The notes beneath the pieces were generated by a model that saw only the letters and a list, made by a program, of their open reading frames with translations, was not told where the DNA came from and did no database searches. From assembly GCA_003222975.1 (NCBI GenBank), contig QHXN01000017.1:1-64000 (forward strand): a stretch of DNA of 64,000 nt, written 5' to 3'. This DNA comes from Acidobacteriota bacterium. GTDB lineage: Bacteria; Acidobacteriota; Blastocatellia; Pyrinomonadales; Pyrinomonadaceae. Position 1 is the stretch's first letter; every line of letters begins with the position of its first letter. Below, one piece after another: positions 40,893 through 50,169 of this stretch. The position numbers and the translations under genes are program-made.

Positions 40893-42221
40893 ATGCTCGA
40901 TTTGAACTACGTCCGCAGCAACCTCGAACGCGTGCGCGCAGGCTTGGAAGCGCGCGGGTTCCCCGCCGCGCCGCTCGACGACTTCGCGTCGCTCGACGCG
41001 GAGCGGCGGCGTGTCATCGCGGAGTCGGATGCCCTGAATGCGCAACGCAACGCTTCGAGCCGCGAGATCGGCGCGCTGATGAAGGAGGGCAAAAAAGAGG
41101 AGGCCGAGGCGCGTCGGCGCGAGGTCGGCGAGTTGAAGGAGCGCATCGCGGGTCTTGACCGCGCGCGCGAAGAGGCCGAACGGCTCATGCAAGAACTCCT
41201 CTCGACGATCCCGAACGTCCCGCACGAGTCCGTGCCCGTCGGCCCGGACGAGTCGGCGAACCGTGAGGTGCGACAGTGGGGCGACGCGCCGCGCTTCGAC
41301 TTCGAGCCGCGCGACCACGTCGAACTCGGCACAGACCTCGGCATCCTCGACCTCGAACGCGCCGCGAAGATCGCGAGCGCGCGTTTCGCCATACTCCGTG
41401 GCGCGGGCGCGCGTCTGGAGCGCGCGCTCATCAATTTCATGCTCGACGTTCACACGCGCGAGCACAGCTACGAGGAGACGCTGCCGCCCTTCATCGTCAA
41501 CCGCGACTCTCTGTTCGGCACGGGACAGCTCCCGAAGTTCGAGGCAGACCTCTTCAAGCTGACGGACGAGCGCGGCCTCTACCTCATCCCGACCGCCGAG
41601 GTGCCCGTGACGAACATCCACCGCGACGAGATTCTCGACGCCGCGGAGCTGCCCATGAAGTTCGTCTCCTACACGCCCTGCTTCCGCTCCGAGGCCGGGA
41701 GTTACGGGCGCGATACGCGCGGCGTCATACGCCAGCACCAGTTCGACAAGGTGGAGCTGGTCAAGTTGTCCTTGCCCGAAAATTCTTACGACGAACTTGA
41801 AGGCTTAACGCGCGACGCCGAAGAGATTTTGCAGAAGCTCGGACTGCACTATCGCACGGTCACGCTCTCGACCGGCGACATGGGCGCGAGCGCGGCGAAG
41901 ACTTACGACATAGAGGTGTGGCTCCCCAGCCAGAACACTTTCCGCGAAATCTCCTCGTGCTCGAACTTCGAGGACTACCAGGCGCGGCGCGCGCAGATAC
42001 GCTTCCGGCGCGCGGGCGGCGCGAAGCCGGAGTACGTCCATACGCTCAACGGGTCGGGCCTCGCTGTGGGCCGCACGTGGCTCGCGATTTTAGAGAACTA
42101 CCAGCAGCCGGACGGCTCCGTGGTTATTCCCGAAGCGCTGCGCCCGTACATGGGCGGGTTGGCGAGGATAGAAGGCAGGAGGCAGGGGCAGGAGGCAGGA
42201 GCAGGAGGCAGTCGGCAGTAA
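40893..42221 (+). CDS. serS: Seryl-tRNA synthetase
   Basis: SerRS charges tRNA-Ser. The 442-residue class II synthetase has the N-terminal helical arm (about 1-105), motif 2 in [21 protein letters not shown] (about 268-288), LPTAEVP-like [46 protein letters not shown] and the motif 3 [18 protein letters not shown]. The ordinary end is near [12 protein letters not shown]. The last 18 or so residues ([19 protein letters not shown]) are read from a heptamer array of GGCAGGA type, so the native stop has been replaced. Start ATG 40893. Confidence 0.97.
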   Translation: MLDLNYVRSNLERVRAGLEARGFPAAPLDDFASLDAERRRVIAESDALNAQRNASSREIGALMKEGKKEEAEARRREVGELKERIAGLDRAREEAERLMQELLSTIPNVPHESVPVGPDESANREVRQWGDAPRFDFEPRDHVELGTDLGILDLERAAKIASARFAILRGAGARLERALINFMLDVHTREHSYEETLPPFIVNRDSLFGTGQLPKFEADLFKLTDERGLYLIPTAEVPVTNIHRDEILDAAELPMKFVSYTPCFRSEAGSYGRDTRGVIRQHQFDKVELVKLSLPENSYDELEGLTRDAEEILQKLGLHYRTVTLSTGDMGASAAKTYDIEVWLPSQNTFREISSCSNFEDYQARRAQIRFRRAGGAKPEYVHTLNGSGLAVGRTWLAILENYQQPDGSVVIPEALRPYMGGLARIEGRRQGQEAGAGGSRQ

Positions 42222-42347
42222 ACCAGAGGCAGTTAAGACAAGAAGGCGGCGGCGATCATATAAAGTCGCTGCCGCCTTCTCTTACTTACCCGCTGTTGTA
42301 ATTTACTTCTCTCTGCCTCCTGCTCCTGCCGACTGCCCCTGCCTCCT
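42172..42347. repeat. Heptamer STRR hairpin, GGCAGGA family, with GC-rich inner stem
   Basis: The left array (42172-42237) of GGCAGGA/GGCAGGG/GCAGGAG units runs into the serS frame. The right array (42312-42347) is the inverted form and ends at the sppA stop (TAG at 42346-42348). The inner stem 42241-42255 pairs with 42266-42280, one mismatch. Confidence 0.85.
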
Positions 42348-44145
42348 ATTCAATCTTCAACTCGAACGGCATGATGGCGAGCATCTGGCCCTGTTGGAAG
42401 CGGTCGAACATCGCGGCCTGGCGGAAGGCGGGGCGCATCTCTTTGGGGAGCGAGTTGATGAGGGCCATGCGCTGCCGCTCGGCGCGGACGCTTGCCGAGT
42501 CTTCGTCTTCGCCGCCGAAGATTTGTTGAATGAACGTGCGCGGCGCGGGATAGATGACGCGGCGCACCTGCTTGTCGGCGGGAATCTGCGCCAGCTCCTT
42601 GGCGACCTCGACGGCGCGGTCTAATCCGCCGAACTCGTCAACCAAACCGTTCTCCTTCCCCTGCGCGCCCGTCCACACGCGGCCCTGCGCGATCTGGTGG
42701 ACGGCCTCGACGTTCGGGAAGCGTCGCCCTTGGGCGACCTTCGGCAGGAACTCGTTCCAGTAGGAGTTGTCGAGCATGCCCTGGAACTTCTTGCGCTCGT
42801 CGTCGGTGAACTTCTCGGTCTCGCGGAACATGCCTGCGTTCTTGCCGCGCGTAAAGTATTCGCTCGTGACGCCGATCCAGTCGTAGAAGCCCTTCATCAC
42901 GGGCTTGTAGGCGAAGATGCCGATTGAGCCGGTCAGGGTCAGAGGCTCGGCGACGATCTTCGACGCGCCCATCGAGACGTAGTAGCCGCCCGACGCCGCG
43001 AGGTCGCTCATCGAGACGACGACCGGCTTCTTCTTCTTCGCCTCCTCGACGGCGTTCCAGATCAAGTCCGACGGATAGACCGCGCCGCCGGGACTGTCAA
43101 CGCGGAGCACGATGGCCTTCACGTCCTTATTGTCGCGCGCGTCGTTGATGGCCTTCACCACGGTGTCGGAGCCGATGGTCTGGTCGCCGCCGAAAGAGCC
43201 GTCGTTCGACTTGCCCGGCTCGATGGGGCCGGAGGCGAAGACGACGGCGATCAGCTCACCCTGATTGAGTCCGAGCGAGTCGGCGGAGATGCGCCGGTAC
43301 TCTGCGGTCGAGACCTTTCGCAGCTTCTCGTCGTCCTTGTAGCCGAGGCGCTTCTTCAACTCCTTCTCCACGTCCTCGCGGTAGAGCGCGCCGTCAATCA
43401 GCCCGGCCTTCTGCGCCTCCTTCGCGTTGTGCGGCGCGTCGTTAATCAGGGCCTCCACGTCGTCGGGCGACATGTGCCGCGCCTCGGCGACGTTCGCCAC
43501 GTAGCGATTGAATATTTCTTGGAGCAGGGAGTTGAGCGTTTCGCGCTCGCCGTCCGACACGTCCTTGCGCGTGAACTCTTCGGGCGCGGTCTTGTACTTG
43601 CCGATCTGGTAGGAGTCCCAGTAGATGCCGAGCTTATCGAACGAGCCGCGGAAGTGCATCGCTTCCGCCGCCAGGCCGTTGATGAAGAGGTCGCCGGTGG
43701 GCATGACATAGACGCGCTCTGCCGCGGTCGAGATGTAATACTCCTTGTCCCCGCCGAACTCCATGTAAGAGTAGATGGGCTTGCCCGACTTGCGGAAGTC
43801 CGCGACCGCGTCGCGTATCTCCTCGGCCTTCGCCCACCCGCCCCCGACCATGCCGATGTCTAAGAGCACCGCGCCCACTCGCTTGTCGGCCTTCGCCTTG
43901 CGGAGTTGTAGGAGCAGGCTGGAGAGCGAGTTCGTCTGCGCGCCGAAGAAGCGCGACGAAATCTCGTCGGCGTTCACGTAGTCGGGCAGCCCGCCTTCGA
44001 CCTTGAGGACGAGCACGCTGTTACCGGGAATCTCCGGCTCGCGGTTGAGCGACATCACGACGAGCACCAAGACGCACCCGACTACCAGCGCCAGCGCCAA
44101 CACGACCCCGACGACGATTAAAGCTACTTTGCGTCCACGTGTCAT
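42346..44145 (-). CDS. sppA: Signal peptide peptidase SppA, long (67 kDa) type
   Basis: SppA degrades cleaved signal peptides in the inner membrane using a Ser-Lys dyad. The 599-residue protein has an N-terminal membrane helix (about 8-33) and two S49 domains. The catalytic Lys is in the IGKYKTAPEEF block (about 204), and the nucleophile Ser is in the MSDLAASGGYYVSMGA block (about 398). Other landmarks: LVLKVEG, YMEFGGDKEYYISTAA, VLRVDSPGGAVYPSDLIW, TGSIGIF and FGGLDRAVEVAKELA. Length and layout match Escherichia coli SppA. The stop codon lies in a heptamer array. Confidence 0.95.
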   Translation of the reverse strand: MTRGRKVALIVVGVVLALALVVGCVLVLVVMSLNREPEIPGNSVLVLKVEGGLPDYVNADEISSRFFGAQTNSLSSLLLQLRKAKADKRVGAVLLDIGMVGGGWAKAEEIRDAVADFRKSGKPIYSYMEFGGDKEYYISTAAERVYVMPTGDLFINGLAAEAMHFRGSFDKLGIYWDSYQIGKYKTAPEEFTRKDVSDGERETLNSLLQEIFNRYVANVAEARHMSPDDVEALINDAPHNAKEAQKAGLIDGALYREDVEKELKKRLGYKDDEKLRKVSTAEYRRISADSLGLNQGELIAVVFASGPIEPGKSNDGSFGGDQTIGSDTVVKAINDARDNKDVKAIVLRVDSPGGAVYPSDLIWNAVEEAKKKKPVVVSMSDLAASGGYYVSMGASKIVAEPLTLTGSIGIFAYKPVMKGFYDWIGVTSEYFTRGKNAGMFRETEKFTDDERKKFQGMLDNSYWNEFLPKVAQGRRFPNVEAVHQIAQGRVWTGAQGKENGLVDEFGGLDRAVEVAKELAQIPADKQVRRVIYPAPRTFIQQIFGGEDEDSASVRAERQRMALINSLPKEMRPAFRQAAMFDRFQQGQMLAIMPFELKIE

Positions 44146-44239
44146 AAATTACGGCCTTCCACCTCGAATGAATTCGACCAGGCTGAAAAGAAGAGGCGAG
44201 GTCGGTTCTATTACGCGCCGGGGCGAGGAAAGGTTTTAG

Positions 44240-44360
44240 AAGGCAGGAGGCAGTAGGCAGGGGCAGGAAGCAGGGGCTTCGCGTTGTCGGCCTTGACGCT
44301 TTACCTCAGCCGCTCGGTTCAGAAGGTTTTTACTGCCTCCTGCCCCTGCCTACTGCCTAC
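44240..44360. repeat. Heptamer STRR hairpin, GGCAGGA/GGCAGTA family
   Basis: The left array (44240-44276) and right array (44331-44360: CTGCCTCCTGCCCCTGCCTACTGCC) are inverted. The TAG stop of mnmA (44350-44352) is inside the right array, and the last residues SRQ of MnmA come from it. Confidence 0.85.
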
Positions 44361-45468
44361 TTTCTTTCATGATCCACCCGCCGCCCAACACCTCCTCGCC
44401 GCGGTAGAAGACCGTGGCCTGTCCCGGCGTGACGGCGCGCTGCGGTTCGTCGAAGCGGACGCGGACGCGCCCCACGCCGAGCGGCGTGATGATCGCGGGC
44501 GCTTCCTCGTGCCGGTAGCGGACGCGCACGTCGGCGCGCACCGGCTCGGCGGGCGCGTCGAAGGCGACCCAGTTGACGACCGCGGCTGTGAACTCGGAAC
44601 TCAGAAGCTCACGGGCCTCGCCGACGACGACGCGATTATTTTCCGCTTCGACGCGCACGACGTAGAGCGGCAACTGCCGCGAGACTCCGAGCTTGCGCCG
44701 CTGCCCGACCGTGTAGCGGTGGACGCCCTCGTGTTGGCCTACGATGCGCCCCTCGGTGTCAACGATCTCGCCGCGCGCGGGCCTCTCGTCTTCCCTTCCC
44801 TCGGCTTCCAGGTAGCGCTCGATGAAGCCCGCGTAGTCGCCGTCAGGCACGAAGCAAATCTCCTGCGACTCATGTTTCTCCGCGACGTTGAGCTTGTGCC
44901 GCCGCGCAACGTCGCGCACCTGCGCCTTCGACATCTCGCCGAGCGGGAAGAGGGAGCGGGAGAGTTGATCCTGCGTCAGCTCCCAGAGGAAGTACGATTG
45001 ATCTTTCCGCCCGTCAAGCCCGCGCAGGAGACGATAACGCCCCGTCGCTTCGTCGAAGCGCACGCGCGCGTAGTGTCCCGTTGCGACCTTCTCGCAGCCG
45101 ACGCTCAACGCCGTGCGGTCGAGCGAAGCGAATTTCAAACGGCTGTTGCACGCGACGCACGGGATCGGCGTCTCGCCTTCCAGATAACTCTCGACGAACG
45201 GCGCGACCACGTCGCGCTCGAACTCGCGCTCAAGGTTCAGGACGTAAAAAGGAAACCCCAGGTCTTCGGCCACGCGCCGCGCGTCGTACACATCGTCGAG
45301 CGAGCAGCAGCGGCTGGGCAGAGGCTCGCCGTCCTCGCCCACGCTCAATCCCCGCCGCTGATTCCACAACTGCATCGTGAAGCCGACCAACTCGTGCCCC
45401 GCCCCCTTCAACATCGCCGCCGCCGCCGAAGAATCAACGCCGCCGCTCATGGCTACTGCAATCTTCAT
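44350..45468 (-). CDS. mnmA: tRNA-uridine 2-sulfurtransferase
   Basis: MnmA adds sulfur to wobble U34 of Lys, Glu and Gln tRNAs. The 372-residue protein has the PP-loop [11 protein letters not shown] (7-17), [10 protein letters not shown], the first Cys in [13 protein letters not shown] (about 100), [20 protein letters not shown], the second Cys in [11 protein letters not shown] (about 196), and a C-terminal beta-barrel with [12 protein letters not shown] and [18 protein letters not shown]. The start ATG 45468 is preceded by a heptamer array (CACGGTT units) and no ribosome site. The natural end should be near GGGWI; the tail is partly repeat-derived. Confidence 0.96.
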   Translation of the reverse strand: MKIAVAMSGGVDSSAAAAMLKGAGHELVGFTMQLWNQRRGLSVGEDGEPLPSRCCSLDDVYDARRVAEDLGFPFYVLNLEREFERDVVAPFVESYLEGETPIPCVACNSRLKFASLDRTALSVGCEKVATGHYARVRFDEATGRYRLLRGLDGRKDQSYFLWELTQDQLSRSLFPLGEMSKAQVRDVARRHKLNVAEKHESQEICFVPDGDYAGFIERYLEAEGREDERPARGEIVDTEGRIVGQHEGVHRYTVGQRRKLGVSRQLPLYVVRVEAENNRVVVGEARELLSSEFTAAVVNWVAFDAPAEPVRADVRVRYRHEEAPAIITPLGVGRVRVRFDEPQRAVTPGQATVFYRGEEVLGGGWIMKESRQ

Positions 45469-45473
45469 AAAAT

Positions 45474-45583
45474 CCGTGAACCGTGAACCGTGAACCGTGA
45501 CAAGACGATCAGCGCGAACCGAAAACCGTGGCAGGTGATAGGGCGAAAACCTCTCGTCACGGTTTACGGTTCACGGTTCACGC
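45474..45583. repeat. Heptamer STRR hairpin, CCGTGAA family
   Basis: The left arm 45474-45501 is CCGTGAA three times then CCGTGAC. The right arm 45556-45583 is GTCACGG TTTACGG TTCACGG TTCACGC. The left arm begins 5 nt upstream of the mnmA start codon. Confidence 0.87.
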
Positions 45584-45590
45584 TCATTGT

Positions 45591-45620
45591 TTGCCGCCCC
45601 TTTCGGGCGGGTGCTAAGAT
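45591..45620 (+). promoter_or_regulatory. Possible promoter of the MoxR-VWA operon
   Basis: TTGCCG (45591-45596), 18 nt, TAAGAT (45615-45620). The spacer contains an inverted repeat, CCGCCC-CTTTC-GGGCGG, that could be an operator. Matches to consensus are partial. Confidence 0.3.
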
Positions 45621-45706
45621 GTTTTTCCGTTTATTTTCGCCGCTTTTTTGCAAAGAACAGGATAACCGATTTGAGTTGAAACTTCAGCCCCTCAAGGCGA
45701 GTTAAA

Positions 45707-45763
45707 AGTTCAAGGCCGACTTTGAGAGCCGGGCTTTGAACTTTGAGCCTTGAATTTTGAACT
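45707..45763. repeat. Heptamer STRR, TTTGAAC family, abutting a start codon
   Basis: TTTGAAC TTTGAGC CTTGAAT TTTGAAC (45735-45762) then T and the ATG at 45764. A short inverted part (AGTTCAAGGC at 45707-45716) lies upstream. There is no room for a ribosome site. Confidence 0.85.
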
Positions 45764-46570
45764 ATGCCGGAACGAGCCATCGAAGAGTACGTCGTCACGG
45801 ACGAGCCTTTCTACCTCGCCGTCGGGCGCGAGGTCGAGTTGTTCGAGGCGGCTTCGAGCGCGCGCCTGCCCGTCATGCTCAAAGGCCCGACGGGCTGCGG
45901 CAAGACGCGCTTCGTCGAGCACATGGCGTGGCGTCTGGGCCGCCCTTTGATTACGGTCGCCTGCCACGAAGACCTCTCCGCGACAGACCTCGTCGGTCGC
46001 TTCCTCCTCGAAGGCGACGAGACCATCTGGCACGACGGCCCGCTCACCGCCGCCGTGCGCAACGGCGCGATCTGCTATCTGGACGAGGTGGTCGAGGCGC
46101 GCAAAGACACCGTCGTCATCATCCACCCGCTCACAGACGACCGCCGCCGCCTCCCCATCGAGAAGCGCGGCACTATCTTGGACGCGCCCGACGACTTCAT
46201 GCTCGTCGTCAGCTACAACCCTGGCTACCAGTCCATCCTCAAAGACCTCAAGCAGTCCACGCGCCAGCGCTTCGTCGCGCTGGAGTTCGACTACCCGCCG
46301 CCCGAACTCGAAGCCGAGGTCGTCGCGCGCGAGGGCGGCGTTGACTTGCAGGCCGCGCGCGACCTCGTCCTCATCGGCCACAAGGTCCGAAACCTCCGCG
46401 GCCACGGCCTCGAAGAGGGCGTCTCCACGCGCCTCCTCATCTACGCCGCGCAGCTCACCGCCCGCGGCATCCCCGCCATCGCCGCCGCCGAAGTCGCCCT
46501 GTGCTCGCCCATCACCGACGACCGAGACTTGCAGCGCAGCATCCGCGAGATCGTGACGACGGTGATTTGA
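45764..46570 (+). CDS. MoxR-family AAA+ ATPase (CbbQ/NorQ type)
   Basis: CbbQ/NorQ/GvpN ATPases form rings that act with a VWA-domain partner to activate or insert cofactors into a target protein. The 268-residue product has Walker [12 protein letters not shown] (40-50), [27 protein letters not shown] (typical of CbbQ), Walker [14 protein letters not shown] (about 103), sensor 1 VVSYNPGYQ, Arg finger [13 protein letters not shown], and the [13 protein letters not shown] lid. It is cytoplasmic. The next gene (20 nt on) encodes the VWA partner. No RuBisCO or NO reductase gene is in the window, so the target is unknown. The start is ATG 45764, with no ribosome site. Confidence 0.92.
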   Translation: MPERAIEEYVVTDEPFYLAVGREVELFEAASSARLPVMLKGPTGCGKTRFVEHMAWRLGRPLITVACHEDLSATDLVGRFLLEGDETIWHDGPLTAAVRNGAICYLDEVVEARKDTVVIIHPLTDDRRRLPIEKRGTILDAPDDFMLVVSYNPGYQSILKDLKQSTRQRFVALEFDYPPPELEAEVVAREGGVDLQAARDLVLIGHKVRNLRGHGLEEGVSTRLLIYAAQLTARGIPAIAAAEVALCSPITDDRDLQRSIREIVTTVI

Positions 46571-46589
46571 CAGCGGCGAAGTTTCCGAG

Positions 46590-49500
46590 ATGGCAGACAA
46601 ATACATTTTCGATGCGGAGGAGGAAGGGCGCGAGAGCGCCGGGGGCGAGCCTTTGGAGAAGGCCCTGCGCGAGCGCCTGCGCTCGGTGAGGAACGCGGGC
46701 GAGCGGCGGACGATTGCGGGCTTGGCGCGCGAGATCGGGAAGCTGCCGGCTGACGTTGCGCGCGCGGCGCTCGAAGTCGGCGCGGGGCTGGTGTCGGTGA
46801 GTTTGCGCGCGGGCGTTGACTTCCTGCGCGTCGTGCCCGAAGCGGCGCGCGTGCTCGACGCCGAGGAGTTGCGCGCATGGGGCGAGATGGGGCGACGGCT
46901 CGTAATGGCCGACGTGGAGACGGGCGCGGCCTTCTTCACGGCGGGCGTCGGGGGCTTGGGCGAAATCCCGCGCGGGGCGCGTCTGCTCCTGCTGCACGTC
47001 TGCGCGCGGCAGTTGACGCTCTCGACCTCGACCGCGCTCGAAACCTACCGGCGCGCGCCGGAGATCGCGCGAGCCGTCGGCGACGCGGAACTGCTGCGTC
47101 AAATCTTCGAGGTCGCGCTCGAAGTCGCGCGCCGCTCCGCGCGCCACAGTGCGGATTTCATCGCCGCGACGCCCGAAGTGGCCGCGCGCCTCTCCGCTTT
47201 TCGTGAGCGCGAAGCGAGCGCCACCGAGGATGCGACGGCGGTCGGCGGTGAAGTAGAAGCAGTCGAAGTAGAAACAGTCGCGCGCGGCGGCGTGCCGCGT
47301 GTTGATGTTGACGAGGGCCGCGGTGTTGAGAACGGCGAGAGGGCGGACGACGAAGGTGTGACGGGCGACGGGCGCGTGACGCGTGCGGCGCTTGAGCTGG
47401 CGGGCGCGTTCGCGTCGCGCGTGGGCGGCATCGCGGCGGAGATGTGGGCGGCGCTGCCCGCTTCGGTCGAGGGCCTGGGCGCGGGCGCGGCGCTGAGGCT
47501 GTTCCGCCAGACCGAGGGGTTCTTAGACCGCGGCGGCGCGGCGGCGCAGCACGTCCTGGTCGCGGGCGGCGAGGTGCTGCGGCTCGTGCCCGAAGTCTTC
47601 GACGAGTGGGGCGCGCTGCTGCGCACGGTGGCCGCGCACAACAACTCTTGCCTCGTCGCTCTGGCGCGCACAGGCCCCGCGGCCCTGCGCTCGCTCGCCG
47701 AGTCGCGCACCGAACGCGCGCGGCTCGCGGAGGTCGCCTTGAGCGTCGTCGAGGTCGCGCACGAGGTCGCGCGCGTGGACGCGGAGGCCGCCATCTGCTG
47801 CTTCCGCTCCGCGCCGGCGGCGTTGCGCGCGACGACCGTCGAGCGGTTCCGGCGCTGGGCGCGCGAGGGGCTGCTCGCGGAGAACTTGAGCGCCCGCGCG
47901 CGCCGCAGCTACTTCGCGCTGGAGACCCGCAGAAGCAACGAGCAGTTGCAGAGCGGCGGCGCGCAGGGCCTCGCGCTCGAAGAGGTCGCGCAGACCTTGC
48001 GACTCTACGTCGAGGGCTTGACGGGCCGCGCCGTCGAGGTCGCGCCGCTCTCCGCCGTGCCCGACGAGCAGCGCATCGGCGACGGGCGCACCATCCACCT
48101 GCCTTCGAACGTCTCGGAGTTCGGCGACGCCGGTTTGGACTTCCGTCTTTACAAAGTCCTCGCCGCGCACGCCGCCGGGCAGATCGAGTTCGGCACGCAC
48201 GAGCGCGATACTTCGGATTTGCGCGCGGCTTATGAATCGCTCGCCGCAGCTTACGCGCCGGAAAACGCCGACGCGCTCGACGCCTTCTCTCTCGACGGCT
48301 ACATCAACGACCCCTCTACGTCTGAGCGCGCGCGCGCGCCCGAAGAGGAAGCGAGGCTCGCCGAAGCTGCGAGGCGAAGGCTGCCGGAAGGCGGCGACTA
48401 CCGCGCCGCGCTCGCGCTCTTCCCGCAGCGTGGCCTGGCCGCGCGCATCTTCGGGACGCTTGAGAACGGTCGCATAGACCGGCGCTTGCGCCACACCTAC
48501 CGCGGGCTGGCGCGCGACCTCGACCTCGTGCGCGAGTACCTGCGCCGCAACCGCCCGCGCATCGCCGCGCTTCCCGTCACGCTCGTCCCCTTCGAGCTTC
48601 TTTTTCAGATCACGCTCTGCGGCGGCGCGCTCGAAGACGCGCGCGCCATCTACGGCCAAGTCGTCTCCGAGCTTGAGACCATCGTCGTCGAATACCTCAC
48701 GGACGCGCGCTCGTCGGTCGCCGACACCTTGATGGCGACGGCACGCGTCTATTCGCTCTTCCAGTCGGTCGTCCCCGACATAACCGAGCGGCAGTCGCAG
48801 GACGACGAGGAGCACGGCGCGGAAAGCCAGGGCGGCGCGCGGTCGAACCTCGAAAAGGAGGGCGAGAAGCGCGAGGACTCGTCCCAAGCCGAGCGGCAGG
48901 AGCGGCGGCGCGACGCGCACGAGCTTTTCAACGCGTGGGCGGCGGCAGAGTCCGCCGACTCAGACGGCGAGGAGACGCTGACGGGCGAAGAGCGCTGGCT
49001 GAAGGGCGACTCGCCCGAACACGACCTGGAGCCGGGCGAGGAGGCTTTCGAGTACGACGAGTGGGATCGCGACCTCTCGGACACGCGCGTCGGCTGGTGC
49101 CGCGTCGTCGAGAAGCGCACGCGGCGCGGCGACCGCTCGTTCGTCGAACTCACGCGCGCGCGCTACCGCGGCGTCATCTCTTCCATCCGCCACCAGTTCC
49201 AACTGATGAGGCCCGAAAGCCTGAAGCGCGTGGCGAACGAGCTGGACGGCGACGACTACGACCTGAACGCGCTGATTGATTACGTCATTGACCGACGCGC
49301 CGACGGCCAACAGTCCGAGCGCATCTATACGAAGCGGCTCCGGCACGAGCGCGACGTGGCCGTCTCGTTCCTGCTCGACCAGTCCTCTTCGACCGCGCGC
49401 ACGATAGGCCGCCACCCCTTGCAGCCCTACACGCATCCGGGCCGCCGCATCATCGAGGTCGAGAAGGAGGGACTCGTCCTGATGAGCGAGGCGCTCGAAG

Positions 49501-49958
49501 CCGTCGGCGACCCATACTCCATCTACGGCTTCACGTCGGAGGGCCGTCGCAACGTGAAATTTTACGTCGTCAAAGACTTCGACGAGCCATACGCCGACGA
49601 GGTCGAGCGCCGCATCGGCGGCATCAACTACCAGAACAACACACGCCTCGGCGCGGCCATCCGCCATGCCGCCGCCAAGCTCCGCACGCAGGAGGCGCGC
49701 ACGCGCCTGCTTATCGTCCTCTCCGACGGCAGGCCCTACGACCACGACTACGGCGACGCCCGCTACGCCCGCGAGGACACGCGCGAGGCTCTCCGCCAAA
49801 CGCGCCTCGACGGCATCACGCCCTTCTGCATCACCATTGACCGCGACTCCGAGGCCGAGCTGCGCGACCTCTACGGCGAGGTCGGCTACACGATCATTGA
49901 CGACGTGCTCACGCTCCCCGAACGCATGCCCGCGATTTACCGGCGACTGACGACTTAA
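46590..49958 (+). CDS. CbbO/NorD-like VWA protein with long helical N-terminal region
   Basis: The 1122-residue protein is longer than CbbO (near 780). The first 480 or so residues consist of helical repeats (for example [51 protein letters not shown]) with a proline at each turn. The middle (about 480-800) follows the CbbO plan, with [12 protein letters not shown] and [12 protein letters not shown]. An acidic low-complexity linker (about 740-860) follows. The C-terminal VWA domain (about 920-1122) has the MIDAS DQSSST near 929, a Thr after NNTRLGAA, and [16 protein letters not shown]. It probably binds the MoxR ring and recruits the client. The start ATG 46590 lies 19 nt after moxR. Confidence 0.87.
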   Translation: MADKYIFDAEEEGRESAGGEPLEKALRERLRSVRNAGERRTIAGLAREIGKLPADVARAALEVGAGLVSVSLRAGVDFLRVVPEAARVLDAEELRAWGEMGRRLVMADVETGAAFFTAGVGGLGEIPRGARLLLLHVCARQLTLSTSTALETYRRAPEIARAVGDAELLRQIFEVALEVARRSARHSADFIAATPEVAARLSAFREREASATEDATAVGGEVEAVEVETVARGGVPRVDVDEGRGVENGERADDEGVTGDGRVTRAALELAGAFASRVGGIAAEMWAALPASVEGLGAGAALRLFRQTEGFLDRGGAAAQHVLVAGGEVLRLVPEVFDEWGALLRTVAAHNNSCLVALARTGPAALRSLAESRTERARLAEVALSVVEVAHEVARVDAEAAICCFRSAPAALRATTVERFRRWAREGLLAENLSARARRSYFALETRRSNEQLQSGGAQGLALEEVAQTLRLYVEGLTGRAVEVAPLSAVPDEQRIGDGRTIHLPSNVSEFGDAGLDFRLYKVLAAHAAGQIEFGTHERDTSDLRAAYESLAAAYAPENADALDAFSLDGYINDPSTSERARAPEEEARLAEAARRRLPEGGDYRAALALFPQRGLAARIFGTLENGRIDRRLRHTYRGLARDLDLVREYLRRNRPRIAALPVTLVPFELLFQITLCGGALEDARAIYGQVVSELETIVVEYLTDARSSVADTLMATARVYSLFQSVVPDITERQSQDDEEHGAESQGGARSNLEKEGEKREDSSQAERQERRRDAHELFNAWAAAESADSDGEETLTGEERWLKGDSPEHDLEPGEEAFEYDEWDRDLSDTRVGWCRVVEKRTRRGDRSFVELTRARYRGVISSIRHQFQLMRPESLKRVANELDGDDYDLNALIDYVIDRRADGQQSERIYTKRLRHERDVAVSFLLDQSSSTARTIGRHPLQPYTHPGRRIIEVEKEGLVLMSEALEAVGDPYSIYGFTSEGRRNVKFYVVKDFDEPYADEVERRIGGINYQNNTRLGAAIRHAAAKLRTQEARTRLLIVLSDGRPYDHDYGDARYAREDTREALRQTRLDGITPFCITIDRDSEAELRDLYGEVGYTIIDDVLTLPERMPAIYRRLTT

Positions 49959-49972
49959 GAGGCGAAAGGTAA

Positions 49973-50025
49973 AAATTAAGGGCCGCCGGAGCACGCGACC
50001 GAACGAGGCCGTCTGCGGCGGCTCT
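49973..50025. repeat. Imperfect hairpin after the VWA gene
   Basis: GGGCCGCCG (about 49980) faces CGGCGGCTCT (about 50015) with an inner CGACCGAACGAGGCCG loop. AAAGGTAAAAATTAA precedes it. It is a possible terminator 15 nt past the stop of the MoxR-VWA operon. Confidence 0.5.
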
Positions 50026-50169
50026 CATCTTTCTCTTCGCGGAACCCCTCGCGCGTCCGGCGTCGTATTTGACACGGGCGGGGGCAGGCAATTAGAGTTT
50101 CCCGTCTCCCGAAAAGGCTTCAGCCTCAAGCATCTTTTGAAACGAACTACCTTCCGGGGAAAATTTGCC

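Noticed and set aside
45764-49958. CbbQ-CbbO RuBisCO activase
   Set aside because: The pair has the CbbQO plan, but no cbbL/cbbM or carboxysome gene is near, so a RuBisCO role is not claimed.
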